Shown: positions 11,886 through 24,490, counted from the first letter of the stretch. The stretch: 64,000 bases of DNA from Reticulitermes lucifugus (GCA_026260175.1 JAKCWW010001660.1:1726-65725), one strand, 5' to 3'. Numbers and translations: made by a program. The notes: generated by a model not told the origin, from the sequence alone.

Positions 11886-14577
11886 GAGAAAGTCCACATA
11901 CCGAAAACAATATATAATTAATTTGAAATTACAGCACTTCCCCTATGTATTCTGATTTTTCGGACACACTATGTGTAGCATATTGGACTGTGACAGTGAC
12001 GGAAATTTATGCGTTAGACTGAATTAAAACTCCATGAAAATTTTCCATGTCAATGGCTGTGCTATTATAAGATGTTTCCTTCAGGAAAGAGAAGAGACGA
12101 TTGACTGTTTTGTATATTGTCAGCAGGCTTTCTAATGGTCAGTCACTAGTGTTTTAAAAGTAGGGCTAAAAATTTGATATGTAAGAAGCCGGAAAGAAAA
12201 CTGGATTCACCTGAAAACTTAAATCTATTAATGTTATAGGAAAACGTTACCACAATCGAATTTCTGGAAATGAAATTTAATTTATTCAGGACTAAAAATC
12301 TCTGTTGTTTCGAACTCAAATATTTAGTTTCTAATTTACAGCCGTAGTTCAAGAAATATTTGAGGCCGCCCCCAAAGAGTGACACAATAAAATGTTTAAT
12401 TTATAGCCAGATAGGACAAATGTGCACAGGTAGTTATGCGTATTTTTTAAAATCCTAAACCCTGCAAATTCTTCTTAGCTTTTGGGCTTACAGTAAGACC
12501 TTCGCACCAATCTCCTGGCCTGTCGTTAGAACCTCCTATAACTAACTGTTCTGGCGAAATAAATTTGCTTATGTTTATAATTAACAATCAAGACTTAATA
12601 AGGCGCATACTGTCTCTCACCTGTCACAAACACAGCTGCTGAGACACGAGCGTTCGACGTGACGCAGATGTATTTATTACTAACAAAGGCCAGCTTCCAC
12701 TCTGCCTTCGTACATTCCCCTTTGTTTTGCACAAGACTGTTCTAAGATTTTATTGCTTCATGCGAAATACTCCCTTAGAATTTTATAGTCCAATACCTAC
12801 TGCTGAACGAACTCGTTTCCCCGTTCGTTTCTAATTTTGTTTCACTGTGCACGACGCTTATTGATTCTTTACAGTTTATTGCATCCATATCACTTTCATG
12901 TCTAAGATCCGTCACTTTATTACGATATATATAGCTCTATGATCCTTCTAGTTGCTGCAAGGGGAGGAAGTAAAACTCCTGAAATATTTAACAAATTATT
13001 ATGTAATTTTGCATTTGTTGTAATTTAAATAGTGACGATCGGAATTAATTTTAATAATCTAGCCATTATAAACACCAATATTAAACCGAAATTAAAATTT
13101 ATAATTTTACACTTTATAAGATAGCAATCTCGTAACCAAAAACCAGGCTTTTGATAAAAACTGGGTCTCATTAAGACAATAAATTTCACTCAAATATATT
13201 TCATACGAAATAATGTTTAATGAAGAAAGAAGGTCATATAATTTAGGCTCGTGTTCGAATACTGATTTACTCTGACACCGCGATAATTTATGACTACAGA
13301 GCGCATTACTTTTGAATAACGCTGTCATATATATCTACAGTGAAAGTTAAGGCAGACAAATTGAAGTATCCGCTCCACAAATCCCTACTGTGGGTTTCAA
13401 ACTGGAACATATTTTGGAAACTTTGAGAGCACTGGTGCAAAATCGTATAAAATATATCATTAAGATAAACTGATTGTTTATATTATTTAAAGACTTTCTT
13501 TTAAATAGTGAGAGTGCATAGTGTGGGACTGTAAAGTAATCATGAACTCTTACTTACAAGAATTTCAAAGATAGCGACTGCGGTTTATTTGCAGTCAGTG
13601 CACTATCCACGGGTTTATACGCAAGGTACGAAAGAAAACCAATAAAACACTCAATGAGGATCGTCGATGGCCCTGCTGAGATTGCCGGCTACAAATCTAT
13701 AGGTGTAAGTCCTGGAAGAGCTTATGTACAGGTCGGTTTAATCAACCCATCTGTAGTCTTTGACAAGATGTTAAAAGAGCTTTATAAAAAAAGAAATTGA
13801 ATAATACCTCGAGCCCAGGGCGGTCACTTTACTGAAATACAAACAATTCTTCGGTCATTGTAGTGTACAAAACGGTCATGAAAGGAGAGAGATATTGCAA
13901 AATAATTGTAAAATATTATTTTTTCAACACTACCATTGTGACCATAACGTGAAGATGACAAACAATAGGAAACTCCATATTGATATCGAATGATTTTATC
14001 AGTTAAAAATTTAATTCCTGCTACATTAAAATATATTCTGCCTTTTACAGCATATTTTTCCATTATTATTACTACATATTCCCTACATGAATTAACAGTG
14101 TAGCGTAAAATATCCCTCCTGATTAAAAGGATCTCTATAGACATCTGTGACAATATCAGCTGATGTTTCCCTGTCGGCTGTCTATGTTTGTTTTCCGTCA
14201 TCGCTGAAACCTAAGTGTAGAATATATATTGTTTTAAATTGTAGCCTTGAATTTCCGTTCTTTATAAATAATACAAATAATATGACATCCAGCAATTAAG
14301 GAATATTTCTATCCGTTACACATACATTTAAATTGCAGAAATTTCTGACTGATATCAACGACATTCCTACCTTAACGTAATGCTCTTTGTGCCTAAGCAC
14401 CATAAATACAGGCTTATTAGGACAGCGGAAGTAAAGCCCTAACATTTGCAGAAGACCCAGGCAAACGGTCACTTTGACGTTCAGCTGAGTTTACTCAGAC
14501 AATAGTCGCCGTTATCCACTGTGTAAGAGGATGTACGTGGTGAGTGAAGAAGATAAGAGAATAAGTTACTGAATTAA
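11886..14577. other. No gene seen
   Basis: AT-rich. The largest ORF (13824-14201, minus, 125 codons) has no recognisable domain and biased composition. No repeat relationships were noticed. Confidence 0.45.
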
Positions 14578-14862
14578 GGCCGTGCCATGGCTCAGGCGGT
14601 TAGTCGCCGGCCTCCCACCGAGGAGACCCTGGTTCGATCCCGGGTCGGTCCATGTGGGATTTGTGGTGGACAAAATGGCACTGGGACAGGTTTTTCCCAA
14701 AGTACTTCGGTTCTCCCCTGTCAATTTAATTCCACCGGTGCTCCATTAAAATGGACAAGCAGAAAACCCGTCATCATCTTCCTCACAGGGTTGCACAAAA
14801 AGCCTTCAAGCCTGCGGTGCGTCCGTAGCATCTGCTTCGGGACCCTTCAATAAAAAAAGTTA
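14578..14862 (+). repeat. SINE-A copy, best-preserved head
   Basis: tRNA-derived SINE. The A box is TGGCTCAGGCGG at 14588-14599 and the B box GGTTCGATCC at 14631-14640, so the pol III promoter looks intact by motif. The body contains TGGTGGACAAAATGGCACTG and CCACCGGTGCTCC. The 3' part carries GCGGTGCGTCCGTAGCA and ends in CCTTCAATAAAAAA, an A-rich tail of the kind LINE machinery primes on. The ORF at 14587-14853 is the repeat translated and should not be annotated as protein. Flanking target-site duplication was not evident. Confidence 0.85.
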
Positions 14863-16874
14863 CTGCACTTGAAATTGAAATAGGCAAGACGATTGGTAAC
14901 CCTCTAGATTCCAGTGTCAGCAACATTTATGGTATGTAGGTAGGTGAGAGGAGCTTCTACAGTGCTTTGGAAGGAGCATAAGTAGCAGTAAAATTATAGA
15001 AGCAACATTCGTAACACCAGAACACTTCATGGAAACTGAATTTTCAGCAGTAGGAATATCCTGATATATTCCTAAACTATAAAATGCTAATGCATTTAGA
15101 ATTAATAACTGTAAATAACACAAAAGTAATAACACTCATGTAACAAAAATGCTCTATATAAATTTCCTTCGAAGTGCTAATAATTAAAGATACATAAAAT
15201 GTTTCTATTAAAGCAAACTGAAAATTGCTCGATATTGTATAATGTGGGTTTACGACACTAAGTTTCACAGAAAATAACTGTCTTATATAGGCACCCTTCC
15301 TTGCAGACTTCATGACGGGCACCATGAAATTAATATATACTTTTTGAAATTTCCAGCCACTGCCCAAAGTCATGTTCTGGTTGTCCATTTTCTCATATAA
15401 TAACCAAAATATCAAAGGTCAAACAACATGGTATGCTGTGACATATATCGAAAGTTGTTAAAATATTGTCACAGCAACAGGCTTTTTATTCGGCATTAAA
15501 TTAATTTCTGGCAAATGGTATATACATGAGCTTACCATGACCATATATGACTGACAGTGTGACGCAGTGACATGCAGTGTAATATACCTTGCATATAAAC
15601 AGTAAGCGGATTAGACTTGTCAGGGACCGACTTATATCACCGTCTCTCACATAACACACTGACTGTATAGCATTGTGTTGATGGACTGACGCCAGTTGTT
15701 AAAAACCGGAAAAACAGTAACTTAAAAGTATACCCTAACTACATTTATCCTAATGCATTTAATAATAGATATAAACTTAAACGATTTGAGTCTATTCCTT
15801 TGTTGTAGGAAACTATTAAGGCAAATGATACTTAAAAGTCTTAAGTCAGATAAGTTTTATTCTTCAAGCCTTATTTTTTTAATATCTACTTTAGTATGAC
15901 ACTTCAAATCCTCCTTTTATTAAAACTGAAAACAGACTCATCAAGACATTTATTAAACATAAGCCAATAGCTGAGCGGCAATTATACTCTCAATACTACG
16001 TTTTTCATGAAATTACTGACGATTTGTCTTTCGTAGAGCATTGGGTTAAAAATACTCAAATCTGAGAGTATAAATATGAGAGAAGAACGCGATATCGCAT
16101 GAGGAGCTTACCTCGTGTACTGGCATAAAGAGCATAATAACTTCATAAAAATTACAAAGAAAGAACTTAACCAAAATATAACACTCTTTCAGTATTTATC
16201 ACGCACCACTTTTCCGCCACCACGTAAAATAGACAGTTGCATTTTAACCCCAACAAATGTAATCGGAATGTTATTCGAGGCAAAATGAAAGTAGATGGCT
16301 TGTTCATAGCATCTTACAGCAAGTCAAGGCCAGCACTCAGCACTCCATGGTGTGTTTATTTATTTAAGAGTGGTTCTGCTATAAAGCAAACAAGTGTAGC
16401 TCTCTAGCAGTGGGCCGATTGAATTTAAAATTGGAAACCTTTCTGAAGTGTTTACACAAATCCCCGCAACACCGCTTGGAAAATTGGTCGCTTTCAAAAG
16501 AAGCAGGGAAAACCCTGCTGCGTTTATTTCTTTCAAGTAGTTGTACAGTCAGGATATACTGTGTACCATGTGTCATGTTAGTGCTTAAGAAACACAGAGA
16601 GTCTGTTATAGTGACTTCTGTGGTACCTTTTTACCTGCTGAAAGAGAAAGAAACGAATAACGTTCTAAGTATTTTTTCGCAATTGCGCTTTTTCTCTTCA
16701 GAATACGTCGTTGATCTTAGTGCTTTTAATTTACCTGTATATATAATTTTTCTGTTTTATTTAACGTACCTGTTAGATGATTAGTCAATAACAGATCAGA
16801 AAACGTGTGAAAGAAAATGACCGTGGCCTCATTTAAGATGCTGTTTTCATATATGCATAAGAAATTTTGGTTAG
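14863..16874. other. No gene seen
   Basis: AT-rich. ORFs at 15077-15415 (minus) and 16410-16784 (plus, 124 codons with a hydrophobic C-terminal end) resemble nothing I know and have no splice or promoter context. Confidence 0.45.
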
Positions 16875-16975
16875 GAAATATCAGAGCCGGTCTCCTTGTG
16901 GAGATTTCAACCCCGGAAGTCCTGATTACAAATCACGTGTGTTACCCACTTCATTACAACGCTCCTTAAGGTTTT
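16875..16975 (-). repeat. Possible tRNA-like SINE head
   Basis: On the minus strand a GGGGTTGAAATCTCC block resembles a pol III B box, with an A-box-like GTGGGTAACAC upstream at roughly tRNA spacing. There is no body match to other copies in the window, so this is only suggestive. Confidence 0.25.
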
Positions 16976-17244
16976 GATATTAGTGTCTTGCAGCTAGACC
17001 TAGATATCCCCTGTTTCAAAAGCAATCGCCCTGCACATGTTACATTTCACATAGAAGTGCTTTAATTTCCGTATAAAAATATTTCAAATAAATCTGTTCA
17101 ACTTAGGTTATAGGCATAATTTTTATGACTTGTTGTCTTATTTGGAAATTTCGGTAAAAGTTAATATGGTTATTTATATTTATATGATGAATTATATAAA
17201 TACTGGTAAAGATAAACAATGAATTTTCGTGTACTTAGTTAAGC
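16976..17244. other. No gene seen
   Basis: AT-rich sequence with no recognisable feature. Confidence 0.5.
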
Positions 17245-17345
17245 ACCACGCTAAGAAGGAATCTGCGGGAGTGGAAGTATAGCCCCGTTAATTCTTAATC
17301 TCTGCATTATATGTAGAGGAGTTTCGGCTTCAAGCCCCAGCCTCT
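17245..17345 (-). repeat. Possible SINE-D 3' fragment
   Basis: On the minus strand AGATTAAGAATTAACGGGGC followed by TATACTTCCA parallels the 3' block of the copy at 63105-63375 (GAGGTTGAGAATGACTGTGG, then AAACTCCA). The match is short and diverged. The ORF at 17251-17478 overlaps it and is probably spurious. Confidence 0.3.
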
Positions 17346-19904
17346 TTGTTCCTTTGGAAATCACCTTTCTAACCAATGAATAGGAGGCTGAATTGGAGCA
17401 CATATCGGCATGGAGTGTACGAGTATAGAAAGAGAACAATGTTTTGACCTTGACGGAAATGTAACTATGGTTTCTCAACCCATCAACACATAACCTTGTC
17501 GCTAATCTTTCTACGCTCTCTCAGTCCTATATTAAAACAAAAAACAACATTAGACTCCTCTTTATCCATGAACCCAAGTCTTGAATTTCGTCGAATTACT
17601 CCCAGTAATGTGGGTTACAAGCATGTCGACAAGCATGCAGAACTTATTAAGGTTTCGTACACGTTCTTTGTGAAAACAACAAGTGTATCTCACATTTCCC
17701 TTACTTATAAGCCTGAAAATTTTTTTCAGTTCTAATAGATTGCTATTATATATGCATATACACACGATTTTGAAAAAAAAATTACTCCGTATTATTGCAG
17801 TAAAAGATTTAAATACGCTGTAAAATAAACAATTTAGACCAATTATTTAGTTATTTTTCGACAGGCCTTATAACCTAAAAAATTATGAAAACAAGAACAT
17901 TTTAATTTAGCTTTTCGTGTCTCCTTCTCCATTTAAGTGTTCCATGTAATTATGCACAGATTTAGCACTGATAATTATAAGATCAGCAATATGTTTACAG
18001 TTTTGCAAGGCCAATACAATGTTTCTTCTTTATGAAAAATCACCTTAATAACATCGTGCCTGATTTTCGAATATGCATGTCACACTGGCTGTCATGTTCA
18101 CAATATGACGTACGGAAGTAGTTCCCGTTGTATGATATGATGTTCTTACCTAAAAGCATCAATGTGCGATGAACCCAAAATTTGTTATTTAGAGGGGGTA
18201 GTTATAGATGGAAAAACAGAAGCATGCCCTTTTTTATACAAAACGAAAAAAGGTAAAGAAACAAGCAGGTTCTGAGTATTAATATATCTTAAGCAACGAA
18301 ACACACAGAGGTAAATATTCTGTGTTCTGTCTGCAGTTGAAAAAGAAGATATATTTCATTTAAAGGAAAGTTATTTTCTTAAGATTATTTACTGAAAATA
18401 AAACTACTGGTTTGACTTCATTTGTAGTATTAACAGCTCGATGTAACGAATAGGAATTTCACGCTAAATATCCATTTATTTCTAAATAGTTCATGTCACT
18501 AAAATATTTGATATTTTGTTGGATGTTTGATCTTAACTTGTTTGTGGTCTGCAAAGCCGACTCGTTGCTTTATTCGGTTGATGACAAATGGATTATATTC
18601 CACCGAAAAACAAATTAGCAAAACGAAATGAGAAAATGGTTACAACTGCTGTATGAAGCCTTTGATCTCTGAAAACGGTAGAGAGATGGGAGTTTGGGCA
18701 GTTCAGATTCTGTTTCTGAATTCGTAAATGAATATAATGCATGCTCGCATTTGACATGTGTTGATGTGTGGAGATGGTGACGTCAGATGTATGCATTGAT
18801 ACGTACAGCTTTGTAATAAATTAACTGGCGCTATAATTATTGAACACCTTCCTCTCCCTTTTTCAGAATTGGGGTGATTTCCTCACAATTGTCATTGCAA
18901 AAAACAAGGATCCCTTTCTTCACTTGTAACTGGATTTATAATAAGGAACAGTATCCTTAACAACTTATTCCAGCAGACTTGCCCAGAACTAAACAAATTA
19001 TTAAAGAGTACTTATTTAGATTTCCCACGTAAATAAAATACAGTATCAGACATAGATCACGCTTGGACGTAAAAATAATCAGTTTATATATGTAATCCGT
19101 GTTTAATATTTTGTAAATGTGTCGTTATTCCTTTCATATTCTCTACACCTGCATCTATACAAATGTGTGAAACTTCGTTGTAACAATGAAAGAGATTTGC
19201 AATTTCGGGAAGAGTAGCAAATTGGCTTAAGACTAAATTATTAAAACTCAAACCAACTATTCTTAAGAGCACAGTATGTAACAATTATGAATGAACAGAA
19301 GTGTAATAACAAACGTTTGTGTAAATGAGAGAATTTTGTTCAGGAATGGAAATATCTTTGACCACCAACTTTGATATGTTATAAAATGGAGCAGCAACAG
19401 TTAAAATAAAGAATCTGTGTTACCAGCTGATAAGCTTTAACCGCATATTTGGTGAACTGTTATACTGTTAGAAAGTCATATATGTTAAAGTATCAGAGAA
19501 ATGCAAAATTAAGAAACTTCACAGTGCAAGATTAGTAAGTAACCGTTTTATGGCAAAGTTTCTAGGTTGTATCTCATAACAATGAATTATTCACGTAGTC
19601 TCCCTTTAATAATTTCTGCGCGTAATACCTCAGCCACATTATTACAGAAGCGGCCTTTATATAATCAGTATCTTACTAGAGAAGCACCATGTAATACACG
19701 TAACAGGCAAGAGTGAAAGGCGTGCTCTTTACGTGATCATTTCAGTTTAGCTACTTTCGATTTTACTGGCCTATCAGTGCCCAAATTCATATAAATTTGT
19801 GGTTACAGGCTAAGCATTCACAACAAATTTTGTTGTCAAAAAATAGTGTTCTTAGCAATTTGTTAAACATTTGTTTAAAATAATGTAAAAGTTTTACGGC
19901 ATTA
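17346..19904. other. No gene seen
   Basis: AT-rich stretch with only short ORFs on both strands and no recognisable repeats. Confidence 0.5.
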
Positions 19905-19990
19905 GAGGCCGGATATTCAACCCAATAAATTCGGAGCCTGCTAAATGACACGATTATGAGATAGTTCCATCTACCTAGGATCTTATTAGT
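19905..19990 (-). repeat. Worn tRNA-like SINE head
   Basis: The minus strand reads GATGGAACTATCTCATAATC and then GGGTTGAATATCCGGCC, an acceptable B box about 50 bases downstream of a weak A box. The body is not recognisable. Confidence 0.3.
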
Positions 19991-20069
19991 TGAACCAAGA
20001 CTATAGTTGGATGATGTATTCGTATGTACAGAATATTACCTTTAGAGGTCAGTATCGCCCACCATTTCT

Positions 20070-20365
20070 TTGAATGAGATAGGCGGGGAATATGGCACAT
20101 ATTGGGAGCTGTGGAGTGCGTACAGGTTTTGGTAGGAAAAATATAAGCGTAGATAGGAATATAATGCTAAAATGAATCTTACAGAAATCGTTAGGGAGGT
20201 CACAGTCTTGACCGATCTAGCTTACGACAGCGACAAGTGGCTGGCTGTTTCCAAGGTGCGGGTTCCATAAAATGCAAACAATTTCTTGACCAGCTGAGAA
20301 ACTGTGAGTTTTCAAGGAGACCTCTCTTCCATGGAGTTATTTAGGTGGTAGAACGTGTAACAAAA
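20070..20365 (+). pseudogene. LINE reverse transcriptase C-terminal and 3' tail relic
   Basis: The first half is badly decayed coding sequence in which only V-x-V-L-V-G-K, just after 20120, is readable. The second half carries the 3' tail of the LINE family also seen at 10255-10510 and 42475-42790: GGTTCCATAAAATGCAAACA, TTTCTTGACCAGCTGAG and CTCTTCCATGGAGTTATT. Orientation is plus. Upstream reverse transcriptase is absent. Confidence 0.6.
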
Positions 20366-21741
20366 TGTGATCGGAAACGTAGAACGATTGAAAAGAATAA
20401 GAGAGTATAGTAAGGAACAGGAAGACAGAAGCGGCAAGAAACGAAAGAAGAAACAAAGAACGAACAAATAAAAAGGAATCTCTTAGTCTACGTCTGTATA
20501 ATAGTCAACCGCCTGTTTTGCTGACGTTTCTCCACCCGAAAATCTGAGACACTATGTGAGATATCAGGTTATCATAGCAGTAAATATGAAGATGACTGCC
20601 GTATCGTTTCGAAGAAACCTCCTCCCTCCACCCCATACCCTGAAATGATGCAGTAGGTTTCTCCAAATCTCTGAAACATTTGTGCCAAATTTCTTCTCTT
20701 ATTATGACTTACGATACTTGTTTATTTTTTTTCTGTTAAGTCAGGTGGATTAAGCCTCCTAATTTGCTATCTGTTCACAGCCTCAGATTCTAATTTCTCC
20801 CATCTGGAGCTCCTTACGTGCGCCTTTCTCAACCAATATAGTTGCCCTTTCATAAAGCTGTGTTCCACACGAATTACGCGGTCTCCGTACGTTACACAGA
20901 ATTCTCTCCAGGATAACTCGTTGCCCCCAGACACACTTTATATCAAGCATGTTTAAAGTAACGTTTCAACATGATTGCTTACGTACTCAGACAGGAAGTA
21001 ACTTCGTACCATAATTTCGAGATGATTTCACACTCTGTTTCATACTGACAAATTCTCAAACAAGTTTATACAATCGCATACCACATAAAGGCTTGCTAAC
21101 TTAAAAGGCACAGCTACGTTGCCTAGCTGTAAGAACACAAAAGCCGAAATACATTGTTTCAGTGCTAATACAGCCAAAGGCTGACCCTTGAAACAACAGC
21201 GCTTGTTAAAGCTGCCCAGCCTTCATTATCTAGAAATCACATCGGCTCACAGCTAAATGAAAGATATTCCTCTGTTTAATTGAACTCTGCCATATGAAAA
21301 CAGCAGACCGAGCAACCATATCCAAGACTGTTATGAACTTCATAACTGATAACTGCTTTGTATTAACAAGTGGTTTTTGGAGAACCAGAGCAAGTGACGC
21401 GATGAAGTAATTAAAATGCGTTAATCCCTTACAGTGGTGTAGATGTAAGACTGCAGAGACGGCGCAAGGGCACAAAGGTGCAATGCAAAGCCTCCGGCAC
21501 CGAAACAGCAGTTCAGGCTATTTAATGACGTCAGGTCAAAGTGAGATAGTTCATTAAGGGCTGAATTTTCGGGATCAGCTATCTTTCGTGTGATTTTTAT
21601 TTCCATAGGATAACTCTGATGTGCGGCCACAAAGTAGTTACATAACTAAAACACACAAGTCGGATGTAGCATAACGGGGTTTAAGTCATGGTCCATTTAC
21701 TTCAAAATGTACAGGCTTTCCTTCGCATGTGTGTAAATCTC
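20366..21741. other. No gene seen
   Basis: Purine-rich near 20390-20480, otherwise unremarkable. ORFs at 21230-21475 and 21421-21630 (minus) overlap in different frames and show no known domain. Confidence 0.45.
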
Positions 21742-21761
21742 TATGTGTGTACATGTGTGTA

Positions 21762-21792
<31 letters not shown>

Positions 21793-21909
21793 AAGTGTGT
21801 ATGTCTGTACGTATGTATATCTATATGTATCTATGCACGTATGCATGTATGTATGTATGTACGTACGTAACTTTGTATTTATGTATGTATGTATGTATGT
21901 ATGCATACA
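21742..21909. repeat. TG / TATG compound microsatellite
   Basis: Alternating TG runs pass into tandem TATG with interruptions. Similar TACG/TATG-type sequence resumes after the SINE-B body (about 22165-22220). The Met/Tyr/Cys/Val-rich ORFs over this tract are artefacts of the repeat. Confidence 0.85.
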
Positions 21910-21915
21910 TGTGAC

Positions 21916-22172
21916 GATCCCGCTGGCTGAATGGTCTAAGGCGCAGGTCTACAGCCGCTTGATTGTTGGGATTGCGGGTTTGAATCCCGCTCAGGGCATG
22001 GATGTTGGTATCTTGTGTTTGTTGTGTGTTGTGTAGGTACCGACCTCTGCGACGAGCTGATCACTCGTTCAGAGGAGTCCAACATTGTGTGTGTGTAAGT
22101 GATCTAGAAACTTCAACAATGAGACGGCCTAGGTCCGATTTGCGCTCTAGCGCCACATAAAATACGTACGTA
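21916..22172 (+). repeat. SINE-B copy
   Basis: tRNA-derived SINE. The A box is TGGCTGAATGGT at 21924-21935 and the B box GGGTTTGAATCCC at 21976-21988. The body follows with GACGAGCTGATCACTCGT and CAGAGGAGTCC, then the 3' block ATGAGACGGCCTAGGT. The head looks like a serine/leucine-type tRNA with a long variable region; that reading is inference. It shares head and body with 30757-31000, and body blocks with 43078-43262 and 63455-63590. It is embedded in the compound microsatellite. Confidence 0.8.
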
Positions 22173-22560
22173 CGTGTATATGTTTGTATAATTATGTGTG
22201 TATATGAGATTATGTTTATGTATAGATATGCCTAACGTAAATAACTAAACAACTGTTTAAATCCCAGTGGTACTCCTTTAAATTTGAAACTTAGAAGTGG
22301 CGATTCCGTCACACCACTTACATATTTCATATTTACAACAACCTCCCACTTCGTACAACATTACACAACTTCTGCAGCCCGAAAAACGTCGTTAAATAAT
22401 ACAAAGATCATAATTGAATAATCATTCTTACGTAACTCCATTTGCTTGAAGTTCTGATTTAGTACTTGCTACTGTCCTTCCAGATGCCCTTACCGTTGTG
22501 CTTTCTTACACCGACAGCTTAATTACTTATGCAGTTGGAGTTAAACAACAATTTGGTTCA
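22173..22560. other. No gene seen
   Basis: Residual TG/TA-rich sequence followed by AT-rich DNA without recognisable features. Confidence 0.5.
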
Positions 22561-23615
22561 TATATAATCGTGATCCGACAAATGTACACTCTTTATTATT
22601 TGCTATTTAATACAGTCTATATTAAAAATAGTCCAACATTGTTACCGCTGAAAATTATTCAAGCTGGGTGAGGTCTTGTTTCGGCACTTGCTTACAGAAG
22701 GGATTAAAAAACTTAAGTTTGGGAAACATACGATTAAAGGGATGTTTTGCTGTGACATTTCGTAGAACCCTCTTACAAAATTTTACGACGGGATGGGTGA
22801 AGATGTAAACAGTTCTTTTGTTCTGTGGGACAAACACGGCTTTGGCCAACCCAAAATTGACAGCCAGGAATCGAACTGTATCACATAGAGGCGTGCTATA
22901 TTGTCCGGCGGGAGTGTAGGTCGAAAGGGTAGTTGGATGTTAGTCGCGGAGGAGGCAAGTGCTTTTGGTGTCGGCTAAGACGGAGGTATACCGCGTGCTG
23001 TGTGATAACAGATTGCAGTCGACCAAGTTCATGTGTGTAGATAGAATAAATAAATAGATATTACATTATTGTTACTACAAGACTGGCTAGACTTAAAGTC
23101 CGACTTAGTTAGCCTACACGTCCAATATTCCCTGAGGTGGAGCATGCTAAACGGGAGCTAGTTCTTTCTCTGTAAGCGTAAAGGAAGCGTCGGGCAAACA
23201 AAGGTGAAAGACGGTAATAACATGTTTTGAACTATGTTGCAGTTCATCTTCAGGGACTCAATTGTTTATTACACCAGCTATACACGTATGGTACTCATTA
23301 CAATATATAAGTTAGGTAGATAAAATGTCGTTAACTGTGTTGAGTGTGCGGACACTGAAAGCAACATTAAAACATTTTTAAGTTTAAAAATGTTTTAATG
23401 TTGTTTTCAGTGTCCACAAACTCAACACAGTTAATATTTTATCCACCTAACTTATATATTTTAATGAGTACCATACGTGTAGAGCTGGTGTAATAAACAA
23501 TTGAGTCCTTAAAGATGAACTGTAACATAGTTCTAAATATGTTGGACTATTTTAATATAGACTTTATTAAATAGCAAATAATAAAGAGTGTACATTTGTC
23601 GGATCACGATTTTAT
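22561..23615. mobile_element. Foldback (long inverted-repeat) element split by an insertion
   Basis: The sequence pairs with itself in two blocks. The outer left block 22561-22639 is the reverse complement of 23541-23615, for example ATCGTGATCCGACAAATGTA against TACATTTGTCGGATCACGAT. The inner left block 23221-23375 is the reverse complement of 23383-23540 across a centre near 23378. The two right-hand blocks are contiguous, so the right arm is a single unit of about 230 bp. The left arm is interrupted by 22640-23220. No transposase is encoded. Such elements are non-autonomous, and the mobilising family is unknown. Confidence 0.8.
22640..23220. mobile_element. Insertion inside the left arm of the foldback element
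   Basis: This roughly 580-bp segment has no counterpart in the right arm. Its ends resemble each other in inverted orientation (TGTTACCG at the left, CGGTAATAACA at the right), hinting at a transposon with short terminal repeats. Inside, the minus strand at about 22870-22885 reads GTTCGATTCCTGG, a good pol III B box, so part of it may be a SINE. A TGT...ACA-bounded stretch (about 22912-23081) with AATAAA was considered as a solo LTR but has no supporting duplication. Its identity is open. Confidence 0.5.
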
Positions 23616-24284
23616 GTAACCAAGAAAAATGTACGGTACAAATAACATAAAATTTGCTTCATACTTAACACATGAACAATTATTTTGTCCTTGTTTGGTA
23701 TAAATGTAAACTGTGGTTGAACCTTTGAAGTCAGCGATTTTTTTGAAAGACCGAAGAAACAGAAATCCTGGAAATGAGCAATTACTGAAGCTGTAGTGGA
23801 AGTAGTCGCGCAGCTTTCTTTCCAGGCCCAAATTAATAAAGTGCGCGTTCTTACCTGAAGATCAACTGTGGAAGAAAAGTCTTGAGAAAAAGTTTGATAT
23901 TAAATACACATTCTAAGTATTAATTGTTTAATATTATATTACCCAAGGCAAGTAAGAACGTAATATTTTGTGCTGCAAGAACTTGTAATTTTAAGGACGT
24001 TTTACGAGGTTGTCCCCAGTGATAAAACCATTTTTCATTTGTGCTCAACTCTAGTTTCACAGAACTTGAAAATCTGGGGGAATCAGAATCCTTATGCATC
24101 AAGCATAAAAGAGTCAGCCACAACTTGAAAGTACTTTGTGCTTTGTCCAAAAACGTATTAGTGTAAGGTCATTCTTGCCAAAAATATATTGCCTATCGTT
24201 GTATTGGGACTATACCTTCTACATGCTTTTCAAGAAATAGTCCGGATGGAATACCGTTTCAAGTCAGACGTATCCTACTAATAT
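23616..24284. other. No gene seen
   Basis: AT-rich. The minus-strand ORFs here (23604-23831, 23920-24150) have no recognisable domain. Confidence 0.45.
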
Positions 24285-24490
24285 TATCTCAACAAAATAT
24301 AGGTTTCCTCGGCAATGTATTTTCCGCGTTGACCGTATTACTTGACCACCTAGTTCCCCCGACTTCACCTCCTAGTACACAATGACAATGCTTATGAGCC
24401 TCCAATGGCTACAAACGTGCCGAAAATTACTGAAAATTTAAGATCAATATCAGCTTATCTTAACCCAGATATGCTCAGCAACAAGCGGCC
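24285..24490 (+). pseudogene. Mariner-like transposase C-terminal fragment
   Basis: The translation starting near 24301 shows F-P-R, a stop where tryptophan is usual, then P-P-S-S-P-D-F-T at about 24341, a form of the motif carrying the third catalytic acidic residue in Tc1-mariner transposases. After another stop it continues as Y-E-P-P-M-A-T-N-V, typical of the segment following that motif in insect mariner-like elements. Everything upstream is missing, and the reading frame has two nonsense codons. It is a small relic, not a gene. Confidence 0.6.

Noticed and set aside
13824-14201. 125-codon minus-strand ORF
   Set aside because: No motif or conserved feature recognised; composition is that of random AT-rich DNA.
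14578-14650. Functional tRNA gene
   Set aside because: The head keeps A and B boxes but does not fold into a full cloverleaf by eye and continues into the SINE body. The same holds for the heads at 21916 and 30757.
14587-14853. Protein-like ORF over SINE-A (similar ORFs at 6472-6702 and 44818-45033)
   Set aside because: All three are translations of the same SINE, with tRNA-like head and pol III boxes. Similar peptides recur wherever the repeat does, so no gene is implied.
16410-16784. 124-codon ORF with hydrophobic end
   Set aside because: No recognisable family, no initiation or splice context, and AT-rich composition that makes hydrophobic ORFs likely by chance.
21688-22036. Cys/Tyr/Val-rich and Thr/His-rich ORFs
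   Set aside because: They are produced by the TG/TATG microsatellite and the adjacent SINE-B.
22912-23081. Solo LTR (TGT...ACA with AATAAA)
   Set aside because: No target-site duplication, no partner LTR, and the stretch lies wholly inside a larger insertion with its own inverted ends.
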